Below, piece by piece: positions 8,668 through 18,491 of a stretch of 64,000 bases of DNA. The DNA comes from Gammaproteobacteria bacterium (GTDB lineage: Bacteria > Pseudomonadota > Gammaproteobacteria > SZUA-140), in assembly GCA_016218365.1 (NCBI GenBank), contig JACREF010000012.1:16876-80875 (forward strand). Reading direction: 5' to 3'. The position numbers were made by a program, and so were the translations under genes. The notes beneath the pieces are model-generated. The model had not been told where the DNA came from. It was given only the letters and a program-made list of their open reading frames with translations, and did no database searches. Each line of letters starts with the position of its first letter. The first letter of the stretch is position 1.

Positions 8668-8783
8668 CTTTCCCGACCATCCCATGCCCGGACTGTAAGC
8701 TATACCTGGCAAGGACACGGCCTTCATGGCCCATGCCGCACTTTGTACATCAACCTCCCCAAAGTACCGGGGGGGGTACCATC

Positions 8784-8855
8784 GTCAGCCTCAATGCGCT
8801 GGTCGCACACAAGCTGGCCGAGACCGCACATGAGATGAAACGCAAGGCCTCGTAG
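8784..8855 (+). pseudogene. hicB 3'-end fragment (copy 2)
   Basis: Encodes the last ~23 residues of HicB, SLNALVAHKLAETAHEMKRK and the final AS, with no upstream HicB domain and no hicA. The upstream DNA (GTACCGGGGGGGGTACC) is unrelated, so this is a remnant. The first 11 codons are nearly identical to intact hicB, indicating recent duplication or recombination. Confidence 0.75.
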
Positions 8856-9036
8856 ACGGACTGGATGGTAGCGGTACTCGTGATGATCAAGTGCGGTGAC
8901 ACATCACCGTTTTCGTGGTCATGAACCCAAAAGCGGCGGCGCGCCGCCGCGCTCCACAGGCAAAACATGACGCGGAACAATGGGCCTGGTAGTTGTAGGC
9001 TGGATTTCCGCTGCATGCTGTCGCTGGCTTATGATG
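8829..9036 (+). repeat. TA-island repeat, copy 2
   Basis: Same block order as copy 1: hicB tail, GCGGTGACACATCACCGT inverted repeat, a GC palindrome (AGCGGCGGCGCGCCGCCGC), CACAGGCAAAACATGACGCG, GGCTGGATTTCCGCTG and GTCGCTGGCTTA. It ends within the 3' edge of the PIN-domain gene. Forty-odd bases after the hicB stop are identical to copy 3. Confidence 0.8.
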
Positions 9037-9038
9037 AC

Positions 9039-9458
9039 TTAGCGGGCGCCAGGATCCAGATTGGCCAGGAATTCCGCGACCGTCTGGATGATGATCCCTG
9101 CCGTCACCTCGGGTTGGTTCATGTACGGGCCAAAGTCCTTGATGTCTCCAGTCAGCAAATGGGTAGCGTTCGAGCGCATCGCCCCTTCGAGTATGGGTTT
9201 ATCCTTATCGGGCAACGGGACCGGGCACAGCTTTCCGGGGCCGCTGGGGATCACGGTCATCCGCGCTGTGACTTGTTCCAGCGCGCCAAGCTGGGCTGGA
9301 AACTTCAGCCGGATGTTGTGTGCGGCCTCTTCGACGGCATAGGCGCTGGTCACCAGCTGCCAATGTCCGTGACTGCCCAGCTCGATGATGAAGGCCGCCT
9401 TACCGGATGGATTGTGGGCTGCGGTAAACAGCACATTGGCATCGAGAAACAATTTCAT
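9039..9458 (-). CDS. PIN-domain toxin (VapC-like)
   Basis: 139 residues. PIN nuclease acidic residues are visible: Asp6 in LFLDANVL, Glu in VEEAAHN, Asp in LPDKDKPIL and Asp in LLTGDIKDFG. PIN toxins cleave RNA in a Mg-dependent way. The start overlaps the AbrB-type antitoxin by ATGA. The stop codon lies where repeat copy 2 ends, so the repeat abuts or forms the gene's 3' end. Confidence 0.82.
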   Translation of the reverse strand: MKLFLDANVLFTAAHNPSGKAAFIIELGSHGHWQLVTSAYAVEEAAHNIRLKFPAQLGALEQVTARMTVIPSGPGKLCPVPLPDKDKPILEGAMRSNATHLLTGDIKDFGPYMNQPEVTAGIIIQTVAEFLANLDPGAR

Positions 9459-9709
9459 CGTGGCGTGCGGCCCAGCCGTTTTGTAACCGCCGCGCGTTCG
9501 CCCTGTTCCAGCTGGTCTTGCTGTTGCCAGCGGTCGATCTCGGCGTCGCTGTAGGTGTCGATCTCCATCACCACGGCCGGCCGCAGGACAATCTCGCCGT
9601 CGCGGTCTTCGACGGTGATGATGCCGCCGGGTTTGATGCCCAGTTTTTTGCGCATCGTGGCCGGCAGGGTGATCTGCCCGCGATCAGAGACTATGAGGTT
9701 TTCACGCAT
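9455..9709 (-). CDS. AbrB/SpoVT-type antitoxin (VapB-like)
   Basis: 84 residues. The N-terminal swapped-hairpin AbrB domain is clear: VSDRGQITLPATMRKKLGIK, then GGIITVEDRDGEIVLRP. The C-terminal acidic/Gln-rich helix (DAEIDRWQQQDQLEQGE) would wrap around the PIN toxin. It precedes the toxin with a four-base overlap. Confidence 0.85.
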   Translation of the reverse strand: MRENLIVSDRGQITLPATMRKKLGIKPGGIITVEDRDGEIVLRPAVVMEIDTYSDAEIDRWQQQDQLEQGERAAVTKRLGRTPR

Positions 9710-9730
9710 GACTGGTCTCCAACATTCAAT

Positions 9731-9756
9731 TGATTTTCAGAATATCTGATTTTCAG
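9731..9756 (-). promoter_or_regulatory. Direct repeat upstream of the VapB-like gene
   Basis: TGATTTTCAG occurs at 9731-9740 and again at 9747-9756, a 16-base period, just upstream of the antitoxin start. Tandem sites are common for AbrB-type autorepressors; the role is inferred. Confidence 0.4.
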
Positions 9757-9786
9757 TAATTATGCAATGCGCGATATCCTCGTCCA

Positions 9787-9813
9787 AAAGCATCCTTTTG
9801 TCAAGGATGCTTT
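9787..9813. terminator. Strong hairpin, terminator-like
   Basis: AAAGCATCCTT-TTGTC-AAGGATGCTTT, a perfect 11-base stem with A/T ends on both strands, between the VapB-like promoter and repeat copy 3. Confidence 0.5.
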
Positions 9814-9859
9814 ATCTAGAATCAGGTCGTTTGGCAAGGCCACCAGAGCGCCTCTCCAG

Positions 9860-9913
9860 TCGCCCACAAACTGGCCGAGGCCGCGCATGAGATGAAACGC
9901 AAGGCCTCGTAGA
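9860..9913 (+). pseudogene. hicB 3'-end fragment (copy 3)
   Basis: Encodes VAHKLAEAAHEMKRKAS and stop, the last 17 residues of the HicB family, without any upstream gene. Closest to copy 2. Confidence 0.7.
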
Positions 9914-10030
9914 CGGACTGGATGGTAGCGGTACTCGTGATGATCAAGTGCGGTGACCTGTCACCGCTTCGGTGGCCGCATGCCTGAAAGCGGCGTCGTG
10001 AGCCGCGCTTCACAGGCAAAACATGACGCG
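9889..10030 (+). repeat. TA-island repeat, copy 3 (truncated)
   Basis: Shares with copy 2 the stretch after the hicB stop, the GCGGTGACCTGTCACCGC inverted repeat and CACAGGCAAAACATGACGCG, then diverges; the distal GGCTGGATTTCC block is absent. No toxin-antitoxin module follows it. Confidence 0.75.
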
Positions 10031-10065
10031 GTGGCAGCTTTGCCGTGGTATGGGTGGCAGGAGGT

Positions 10066-10460
10066 AGCCTGAATAGCGCACAGCGCGTATCGAAGGGCCT
10101 GTCCTGAGTAGCGGCGCGTATCGAAGGGCCTGTCCTGAGTAGCGCATAGCGCGTATCGAAGGGTGTAATGACATGAGGTGACCGTTCATGGTTCGATACG
10201 GCGCTACGCGCCTACTCACCACGAACGGGCGTTGTGACGCTGGGCCTGCTCACACTACGAACGGGGTTGTGGCGCTAGACTACTCGCACCACGAACGGGT
10301 GGATGTGGCGCTGGCGCGTATTCTCACCATGAACTGAACTCTCTCCCGCTCGTCCTGAGTAGCAATGCGGAGCATTGCGTATCGAAGGATCAAAGGGCCT
10401 GTCCTGAGTAGCGCACAGCGCGTACCGAAGGGCCTGTCCTGAGTGGCGTCGCATAGCAGC
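10066..10460. repeat. Cluster A of variable-stem hairpin repeats
   Basis: At least five units of the form GTCCTGAGTA-stem-GTATCGAAGG in both orientations, for example 10132-10163, 10192-10230 (inverted) and 10351-10388. The central stem differs from unit to unit but stays self-complementary (at 10362-10378, GCAATGC-GGA-GCATTGC). Nothing coding is seen between 9914 and 10469. Confidence 0.8.
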
Positions 10461-10469
10461 GCCTATGGA

Positions 10470-11807
10470 TCAATGCCGGATCAATGACAACAACCTGTTT
10501 GGCCGCAGCAGATCGCGCAGCCTGACATGGGTCCAGATCCCGAGCCGCCGCTGCACTGCCAGCGTCATCAGGATGTTCTGCGATGCCATCGACAGCGCAT
10601 AGCTGGCCGCCACCGCCACGGCGCCGTAGTGGCGGACCAGCAGCGCGGCACTGGTCAGCGCCAGCAGGCCGTTGCCCACGGTGATGAGCATCACCGTCTT
10701 CTGGTGACCGGTCATCATCAGCGTCAGCCCGCACGACCCGGTCAGGGCATTGAGCAGATTGCCGCTGGCGAGTAATGCCAGCAACAGCGCCCCCTGTGCA
10801 TAAAAGTCGCCATAGATGATACCGAGCAGCGCGCCGCCAAACAGCAGGTAGCACGCATAGATCACCAGCGCCGGCAGTGCGACCAATGTTGCGGCGCCAC
10901 GGATCATCTTTTCGAGGCGGCGCATGTCGCCGGCGACGTGCAGCTCGGCGATGTTCGACGGGATCACCGCGTTGATCATCGTCAGCGGCAGGATGATCAG
11001 CGCCGCCAGCTCGACCACAGCGCCATAGATCGCGACGCTATGCTTGTCCAGCGTGGCGCCAACGATCCACAGGTCAGCCTGGCTGAGAAAGAAATAGGTC
11101 GCCTGGATGATCCACATCGGCCACGCCATCGTCAGCAACTCGCGCGCGCCCATGCTGCGATCGGCCGCGGCGCGCGGTAGCCGCAGCCACAGAAAGAATG
11201 CCGAGATGCTCGCGGCGCCAACGGTGGCAAACAGGCCCAGCTCGACCATCAGCTGCAGATCGGCCTGGTGGTACAACCACCAGGCCGAGACGATGGCCGC
11301 CGCGTTCAGCAATGAGCTGAGCAAGGCGCTCAGCAGCGTCGCGAGATGGATCGCCTGCAGGCCGCGAAAGCTCTCGGTGATGAAGACCTGGAGCGGCGCG
11401 CAAAGGATCAATAACGCAACCAGCGGTGTCAGCTCGGCGATCACCGGTGCGTTAAACACCACCCGTCCCAGCCAGTCGCCCAGCCCCAACACAAACAGCG
11501 CCGCGGTCAATGCCGCAGAGAGGGCGGTCAGCCGCAGACCAAGGCGGATGGCCTGACGCGAGCGGCCCGGCGTGCCCTGCGCCCGGTCCTCACCGAGGAT
11601 GCGGACGATACACGCCGACAGGCCGCCTTGCGCCAGCGTCGAAAACAGCGTCACGAGGCTGAAGATCAGAAAATAGCGGCCCAGGTCATCGGGGGCCAGC
11701 AGCCGCGCCAGCATCGCGCTGATCGCCAATCCCAATGCGCCGCTGATCAGTCGGCCTGATGCCGCCCACAATCCACCGGTGATCAGCTTTCGTTTCAGGG
11801 ATGACAT
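10470..11807 (-). CDS. Oligosaccharide flippase family protein (MOP superfamily, Wzx-like)
   Basis: 445 residues with 12-14 hydrophobic segments and no soluble domain. The N-terminus (MSSLKRKLITGGLWAASGRL, then ISAMLARLLAPDDLGRYF) is typical of polysaccharide flippases in the MATE/MOP superfamily. Such proteins flip undecaprenyl-linked sugar units. It stands alone, with no polymerase or glycosyltransferase nearby, and the O-antigen cluster 4 kb away uses an ABC exporter instead, so it may serve another glycan. It is enclosed on both sides by hairpin-repeat clusters. Confidence 0.85.
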   Translation of the reverse strand: MSSLKRKLITGGLWAASGRLISGALGLAISAMLARLLAPDDLGRYFLIFSLVTLFSTLAQGGLSACIVRILGEDRAQGTPGRSRQAIRLGLRLTALSAALTAALFVLGLGDWLGRVVFNAPVIAELTPLVALLILCAPLQVFITESFRGLQAIHLATLLSALLSSLLNAAAIVSAWWLYHQADLQLMVELGLFATVGAASISAFFLWLRLPRAAADRSMGARELLTMAWPMWIIQATYFFLSQADLWIVGATLDKHSVAIYGAVVELAALIILPLTMINAVIPSNIAELHVAGDMRRLEKMIRGAATLVALPALVIYACYLLFGGALLGIIYGDFYAQGALLLALLASGNLLNALTGSCGLTLMMTGHQKTVMLITVGNGLLALTSAALLVRHYGAVAVAASYALSMASQNILMTLAVQRRLGIWTHVRLRDLLRPNRLLSLIRH

Positions 11808-11879
11808 TGGCGCTTCTAGTACACGCTGTTGGTATGACTATCTTAGCTGATCCGCGACGAGATATCGCAACCCGCCTCT

Positions 11880-12345
11880 GAGTCATGGTTCGATACGCGG
11901 CTGACGCCGCTACTCACCACGAACGGCCTCCTTATGAGGCTGACGCCTGTCCTGAGTAGCGCGCAGCGCGTACCGAAGGGCCACTACTCACCACGAACGG
12001 ATTTCTTAGGAAGGCTGGCGCCCGTCCTGAGTAGCGCGCAGCGCGTACCGAAGGGCCGCTGCTCACCACGTTCGGATATTTACCCGCTCGTCCTGAGTAG
12101 CGGCCTTGGCCGCGTATCGAAGGATCGAAGGAGCGTAGAGTCTGCCCTGAGTCATGGTTCGATACGGCGCTGCGCGCCTACTCACCACGAACGGATTTCT
12201 TATGAGGCTGGCGCCCGTCCTGAGTAGCGCACAGCGCGTACCGAAGGGCCACTGCTCACCACGTTCGAACATTTACCCGTTCGTCCTGAGTAGCGGCCTT
12301 GGCCGCGTATCGAAGGGCCGCTACTCACCATGAACGGCCGCCTAC
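11880..12345. repeat. Cluster B of variable-stem hairpin repeats
   Basis: Alternating direct and inverted units fill the gap between the flippase and groEL. The clearest stem is GCGGCC-TT-GGCCGC at 12100-12113; others use GCGCGCAGCGCG. The 12268-12320 segment repeats 12080-12125 almost exactly. No gene is seen here. Confidence 0.8.
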
Positions 12346-12408
12346 TGTACGTCAGAATGTGAGAGTTATTATTGCGCGATAGATCACATAGTAATGCACC
12401 ATAAAAAA

Positions 12409-12430
12409 GCCCCGCCATCTCTGGCGGGGC
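12409..12430 (-). terminator. Rho-independent terminator of groESL
   Basis: GCCCCGCC-ATCTCT-GGCGGGGC: an eight-base GC stem which, read on the minus strand after groEL, is followed by TTTTTTAT. Confidence 0.85.
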
Positions 12431-12467
12431 CTTTGGTCTTTCCGATGGACTGGAAAGGCGGGACGAC

Positions 12468-14129
<1,662 letters not shown>

Positions 14130-14149
14130 TCAATTCCTGAAAATGACGA

Positions 14150-14443
14150 TTATTTGCCTTCGATGATTGCCATGATGTCCTCTTCGCGCAGGACCAGCAG
14201 ATCTTCGTTGTTGATCTTTACTTCGTTACCGGAGTACTTGCCGAACAGCACCTGGTCGCCGACCTTGACGTCGAGCGGGCGCACGTCGCCGTTTTCAAGG
14301 ATCTTGCCCTTGCCGATGGCAACGACGACGCCGCGTACCGGCTTCTCGGTGGCGGAATCCGGGATCAGGATGCCGCCGGCGCTGGTCCGTTCTTCTTCCT
14401 GGCGGCGCACGATAACGCGATCATGCAGTGGACGAATGTTCAT
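14150..14443 (-). CDS. groS: Co-chaperonin GroES
   Basis: 97 residues from ATG 14443 ([12 protein letters not shown]). A second ATG six bases upstream sits almost on the AAAGGAG ribosome binding site and is a less likely start. The mobile loop ([20 protein letters not shown]) and the roof region are present. It caps GroEL. Confidence 0.97.
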   Translation of the reverse strand: MNIRPLHDRVIVRRQEEERTSAGGILIPDSATEKPVRGVVVAIGKGKILENGDVRPLDVKVGDQVLFGKYSGNEVKINNEDLLVLREEDIMAIIEGK

Positions 14444-14511
14444 GAACATCTCTCCTTTAAATCTATATTGGTCAGATTGTTACAACCGTGTTGAGGATCA
14501 CCGGGGACGAA

Positions 14512-14538
14512 TTGGCACTCCCCCCCGGAGAGTGCTAA
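14512..14538 (-). promoter_or_regulatory. CIRCE element (HrcA operator) upstream of groESL
   Basis: TTGGCACTC-N9-GAGTGCTAA differs from the consensus TTAGCACTC-N9-GAGTGCTAA at one base. It lies at the predicted transcription start, about 70 bases before groES, consistent with HrcA repression of heat-shock genes. Confidence 0.93.
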
Positions 14539-14540
14539 CA

Positions 14541-14568
14541 ATGATAGGGCCGAAATCGGCTGAGTCAA
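14541..14568 (-). promoter_or_regulatory. groESL sigma-70-type promoter
   Basis: On the minus strand, TTGACT (14568-14563), 16 bases, then TATCAT (14546-14541), immediately upstream of CIRCE. The -10 does not resemble a sigma-32 promoter. Confidence 0.7.
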
Positions 14569-14605
14569 GGGCGCAGGGGGAAAATATTTGCGGGGGAGGG
14601 GGCGG

Positions 14606-14846
14606 GTCCTTCGATACGCCATGCTCCGCATGGCTACTCAGGACGAACGGGGCGGGAATTGAGGCCGTTCATGGTGAGTAGGCGCCAGCCTTCCTAAGAA
14701 ATCCGTTCGTGGTGAGTAGCGGCGTCAGCCGCGTATCGAACCATACGCCATGCTCCGCATGGCTACTCAGGACGAACGGGGGAGTTGAGGCTGTTCATGG
14801 CGAGCAACGGACCCAGGCCCGTCGTCGCAGTGAGTAGCGGCACCAG
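14606..14846. repeat. Cluster C of variable-stem hairpin repeats
   Basis: Two inverted units with the stem GCCATGC-TCC-GCATGGC (first at 14618-14634) and partial units with other stems. It fills the gap between the groESL promoter and fxsA; no gene is seen. Confidence 0.75.
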
Positions 14847-14890
14847 TTCAGTAGGTTGGGCTGAATGCAATGAAGCCCAACGCCTCCCCG

Positions 14891-15340
14891 CTATTGATCG
14901 CGCCAGTACTCGCCATCGATGGTGCGCGGACCTGCCTTGCCCGGCTCCGGCCTGACCTCAGGGCGCGGACCGGGCGGTGGCGCGGCGCGGTGACCGCCGA
15001 TATGACGGACCAGGTAGCGCCGGATCAGCACCCGGCGCAACGGCCCGATCAGCATCAGCAGCGCCAGCGCATCGGTCAAAAATCCGGGGATGATCAGCAG
15101 GATCGCCGCGACCGCGCGTACCAGCCCCTCGAGCACCGGCACCGCCGGCAGCTCGCCGCGATTCAGCGTCATCTGGACACCGCGCAAGGTCATGCCGCCC
15201 AGGGCACGCAGCAGCGTCACGCCGAGCACGGCCGCGCTGATGACCAGCGCGAGCGTCGGCCATGCGCCGATCCGGCCGCCGACCTCGATGAACAGGTAGA
15301 TCTCGACCACCGGGATCGATAACAAGGCCAGAAACCACAC
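14891..15340 (-). CDS. fxsA: FxsA family membrane protein
   Basis: 149 residues. The first ~105 match FxsA: an N-terminal helix with FLALLSIPVVEIYLFIEVGG, then the LIIPGFLTDALALLMLIGPLRR segment. The C-terminal tail is Pro/Arg-rich and poorly conserved in the family. The start is GTG with AGGGGGT eight bases upstream. FxsA in E. coli reduces F exclusion of phage T7; its normal role is unclear. Divergent from cutA. Location near groESL is common in gammaproteobacteria. Confidence 0.88.
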   Translation of the reverse strand: MWFLALLSIPVVEIYLFIEVGGRIGAWPTLALVISAAVLGVTLLRALGGMTLRGVQMTLNRGELPAVPVLEGLVRAVAAILLIIPGFLTDALALLMLIGPLRRVLIRRYLVRHIGGHRAAPPPGPRPEVRPEPGKAGPRTIDGEYWRDQ

Positions 15341-15433
15341 CGTCTATACCCCCTGAACCATCAACTGGCACGCCGCGCCCACCACTTATAGTATATTACC
15401 CGCTTGGCCACAAACTGACGGATCGAACCTTTG

Positions 15434-15763
15434 ATGCACAACCGGCATATTGTCATGCTGACGACCTGTCCGGATATGGACTGCGCCGAGACCGTGGCCG
15501 CTCATCTGATCGACAACCAGCTCGCATCCTGCGTCAACATCGTGCCGGGGGTGCGCTCGATCTACCGCTGGCAGGGCGAGACGCACCAGGACAACGAACT
15601 GCTGCTGCTGATCAAGACCCGCACCGAGCTCAGCGCCGCGGTGCAGGCGGCGATCGTCGAGGTCCATCCGTATCAGCAACCCGAGGCGATCGCACTGCCG
15701 ATCCAGTCCGGGCTTGCCGGCTATCTGGCGTGGATCGATGACAACACGGCCACCCCGCAGTGA
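15434..15763 (+). CDS. cutA: Divalent-cation tolerance protein CutA
   Basis: 109 residues from ATG 15434 (a TTG lies one codon earlier). CutA1 signatures are present: MLTTCPDMDCAE, LASCVNIVPGVRSIYRWQG and VHPYQQPEAIALPI. The protein is a trimeric PII-like fold linked to copper/divalent metal tolerance. Its stop overlaps the GTG of dsbD, and cutA next to dsbD is a frequent pairing. Confidence 0.93.
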   Translation: MHNRHIVMLTTCPDMDCAETVAAHLIDNQLASCVNIVPGVRSIYRWQGETHQDNELLLLIKTRTELSAAVQAAIVEVHPYQQPEAIALPIQSGLAGYLAWIDDNTATPQ

Positions 15764-17655
15764 GCACTGATGATAATGCCATGACGTTGTGTGTCGCCCT
15801 GTGGTCCCGCCCGCTACGCCGCACACTGACGCTGCTGGCGCTGTGGCTGGTGATGGCGCCGTTGCACGCCGACAGCAGCGGCCTGCTCGGCACGCTGTCG
15901 AACCGGCTGGGCCTCGGCGCGGCCGACACCGGCACGTTTCTGCCGCCGGAGCGCGCCTTCATCTTCAGCGCCGAGGTCGTCGATGACCACACACTGCGCG
16001 CGCACTGGCAGATCGCCGATGACTATTATCTGTATCGCGACAAGTTCCGCGTCGAGCTGACGGCCGCCCCGGCCGGCATCCGCCTCGGTGCGCCGCAGTT
16101 TCCGCCCGGCGGCGTCACCAAACACGATGAGTATTTCGGGGATCAGGTGGTGTATTACCACGAGGTCGAGCTGCGGGTCCCGGTGCTGCGTAGCGGCACG
16201 GCGGACGGCGGCACATTGCAACTGACTGCACACTATCAGGGCTGTGCCAGCGCCGGTTTTTGTTATCCGCCGCAACAGGCCAGCACCAGCCTGGCGCTGC
16301 CGGCCGCCGACGCGGCGGGCGCGGGCGGCTCCGAGCAACAGCGTTACGCCGCGGCGCTGTCCGGTGATCACCTGGCGCTGACGCTGCTGGGCTTCTTTGG
16401 CATCGGACTGCTGTTGTCGTTCTCGCCGTGCATGCTGCCGGTGTTCCCGATCCTGTCGACGCTGCTGGTCGGTGACAAGCGCGCGACCGCCAGCGCCAGT
16501 CATGGCTTCATGGTGGCGCTGGCCTATGTGCTGCCGATGGCAATCGCCTATGCGGCGGCCGGCGTCTTTGCCGGCCTGTTCGGCCAGAACCTGCAGGTGC
16601 TGTTCCAGAATCCGTGGATCATCGGCAGCTTCAGCGCGCTGTTTGTCGTGCTGGCCTTGTCGATGTTCGGCTTTTATCAGCTGCAACTGCCGTCAGCATG
16701 GCAAAGCCGGCTCAACGATGTCGGCAATCGCCAGCCGCGCGGCAGCCTGCTCGGGGCCGCGATCATGGGGCTGCTGTCGGCACTGATCGTCGGACCGTGT
16801 GTCGCGGCGCCGCTGGCCGGCATCCTGATCTACATCAGCATGAGCGGCGATGGCTGGCTCGGCGGGCTGGCGCTGTTTGTCATGGGGCTGGGCATGGGTG
16901 CGCCGCTGCTGCTGCTCGGCGCCTCGGCCGGCCGGCTGCTGCCGAAGGTCGGCGGCTGGATGGAGAACATCAAGCAGGTGTTCGGTGTGTTGTTGCTCGG
17001 TCTGGCGATCTGGATGCTGGAGCGTATCGCGCCCGCAGCGCTGACGATGCTGCTGTGGGCGGCGCTGCTGATCAGCAGTGCGATCTTCCTCGGTGCGCTC
17101 GATCGCCTCGAACCCGAGGCCACCGGCTGGCGCCGGCTGTGGAAGGCCAGCGGCATCCTGCTGCTGATCTACGGCGGACTGCTGATCGTCGGCGTCAGCA
17201 CCGGCTCCAGCGATGTATTCCGGCCGCTGGACCGGTTGACGCTGCCCGGCAACCGGCCGGCGGCCGCGGCGACCCGGAGCACCGACGAGCTGCTGTTCCA
17301 GCCGGTCAAGGGCATCGCGGGCCTGCAGCAGGCCTTGCAGCAGGCGCGGGGCCGGCCGGTGCTGCTGGATTTCTATGCCGACTGGTGTGTCGAATGCAAG
17401 CGTATGGCCAAGACGACGTTTGCCGATCCGGCGCTGCGCCAGCAGCTGGCGGATGTGGTCATGCTGCAGACCGATGTCACCGCCAACGATGCCGATGACC
17501 AGGCCCTGCTGCAACGTTATCAGCTGTTCGGTCCGCCGGCCTTGCTGTTCTTCGACGCCCGCGGCCAGGAACTGCCCGACTACCGGCTGATCGGCTATCT
17601 CGCTGCCGATCCACTGCGGGCGCGGGTGCGCGACGCCTTCCAGATCCAGGGATAA
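15760..17655 (+). CDS. dsbD: Thiol:disulfide interchange protein DsbD
   Basis: 631 residues with the three DsbD modules. After a signal peptide (TLLALWLVMAPLHA) comes the periplasmic alpha domain with its Cys pair in QGCASAGFCYPP. Eight membrane helices follow, with the redox Cys in SPCMLPVFPIL and VGPCVAAPL. The C-terminal thioredoxin-like domain has WCVECK. It carries electrons from cytosolic thioredoxin to periplasmic thiol proteins. The start could be GTG 15760, overlapping the cutA stop, or ATG 15781; neither has a strong ribosome binding site, which suggests coupling to cutA. Confidence 0.95.
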   Translation: MSTDDNAMTLCVALWSRPLRRTLTLLALWLVMAPLHADSSGLLGTLSNRLGLGAADTGTFLPPERAFIFSAEVVDDHTLRAHWQIADDYYLYRDKFRVELTAAPAGIRLGAPQFPPGGVTKHDEYFGDQVVYYHEVELRVPVLRSGTADGGTLQLTAHYQGCASAGFCYPPQQASTSLALPAADAAGAGGSEQQRYAAALSGDHLALTLLGFFGIGLLLSFSPCMLPVFPILSTLLVGDKRATASASHGFMVALAYVLPMAIAYAAAGVFAGLFGQNLQVLFQNPWIIGSFSALFVVLALSMFGFYQLQLPSAWQSRLNDVGNRQPRGSLLGAAIMGLLSALIVGPCVAAPLAGILIYISMSGDGWLGGLALFVMGLGMGAPLLLLGASAGRLLPKVGGWMENIKQVFGVLLLGLAIWMLERIAPAALTMLLWAALLISSAIFLGALDRLEPEATGWRRLWKASGILLLIYGGLLIVGVSTGSSDVFRPLDRLTLPGNRPAAAATRSTDELLFQPVKGIAGLQQALQQARGRPVLLDFYADWCVECKRMAKTTFADPALRQQLADVVMLQTDVTANDADDQALLQRYQLFGPPALLFFDARGQELPDYRLIGYLAADPLRARVRDAFQIQG

Positions 17656-17660
17656 CCCAC

Positions 17661-18293
17661 ATGACCCGTACTCGACTGGCACTGTCTCTGCTGCTCGGCA
17701 TCTCGGCGCTCGGGCTGACCGCCGTGGCCGGCTATCAATTATATAAGGCGACCGTGACGCCGCAGGCCGCCGCCCCGGCCAACTCGCCGTCGGCGCTGAT
17801 GGGGGCGGCCATGGATGCCTCCGATGCGACTGTCTCCGATACGGATGTCTCCGCTGCCGCCGCGACGGTGATGCTGACCCGGCGCCCGGACCTGACACTG
17901 CCCGATGACCACGGCCTGCCGCGCTCGCTGTCGGAATGGGACGGCAAGGTCATCGTGCTGAACTTCTGGGCCACCTGGTGCCAGCCGTGCCAGCGCGAGA
18001 TCCCGATGTTCATCGAACAACAGGCCAAGCTGGCCGCGCAGGGGGTGCAATTCATCGGCGTGTCGTTTGATGACCGCCAGGCCGTCGAGACCTTCGGCCA
18101 GCGCACCGGTATCCGCTTCAACTATCCGATCCTGATCGGTGAAGATGCGGCCATCGACGCCGCCAAGCAGTATGGCAATGACTTCGGCATCCTGCCCTAT
18201 ACCGTCATCATCGACCGCCGCGGCATGCTGCGCGACCAGAAGTTCGGCCAGATCGACCGGGACGAACTCGAGGCGGCGCTGCGCGGCCTGTAG
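17661..18293 (+). CDS. TlpA-family thiol-disulfide oxidoreductase
   Basis: 210 residues. One N-terminal hydrophobic segment (LALSLLLGISALGLTAVAGY) is a signal anchor. An Ala/Ser/Thr-rich linker leads to a thioredoxin fold with ATWCQPCQREIPMF and the cis-Pro region GILPYTVIIDRRG. It is probably a periplasmic membrane-anchored reductant fed by DsbD, whose gene ends five bases upstream. The exact client (cytochrome c maturation or other) is unknown. Confidence 0.88.
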   Translation: MTRTRLALSLLLGISALGLTAVAGYQLYKATVTPQAAAPANSPSALMGAAMDASDATVSDTDVSAAAATVMLTRRPDLTLPDDHGLPRSLSEWDGKVIVLNFWATWCQPCQREIPMFIEQQAKLAAQGVQFIGVSFDDRQAVETFGQRTGIRFNYPILIGEDAAIDAAKQYGNDFGILPYTVIIDRRGMLRDQKFGQIDRDELEAALRGL

Positions 18294-18491
18294 CCGCTGC
18301 TGGACCCCGCTTTTGTCTATAACTGCGATGATCACGCGGTCAACGACCGGCAAATCCGGTCGCCGCTGGCGATCGGCAGCGAATCCGTCTGGACAAGCCC
18401 CAAACCCGGTGTTATCGTAGCCCCGCTGCTGAAGTGGGACGAACGTCCGCCAGTTGGCAGCCAACAGCGGCAAATCTACAGAAAACGGCAC

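Noticed and set aside
8658..8855. 65-codon plus-strand open frame as a real gene
   Set aside because: Its first half is unrelated DNA and only its last 23 codons derive from hicB; treated as a fragment.
7136..10030. Integron cassette array with attC sites
   Set aside because: The repeat has palindromes but lacks the RYYYAAC/GTTRRRY core sites, and TA modules lie on opposite strands.
10066..12345. CRISPR array
   Set aside because: The repeats vary internally, occur in both orientations, and lack regular spacers; they are hairpin repeats.
16693..17898. 401-codon minus-strand open frame opposite dsbD
   Set aside because: Shadow of the GC-rich dsbD frame, rich in Gln/Arg and without domain similarity.
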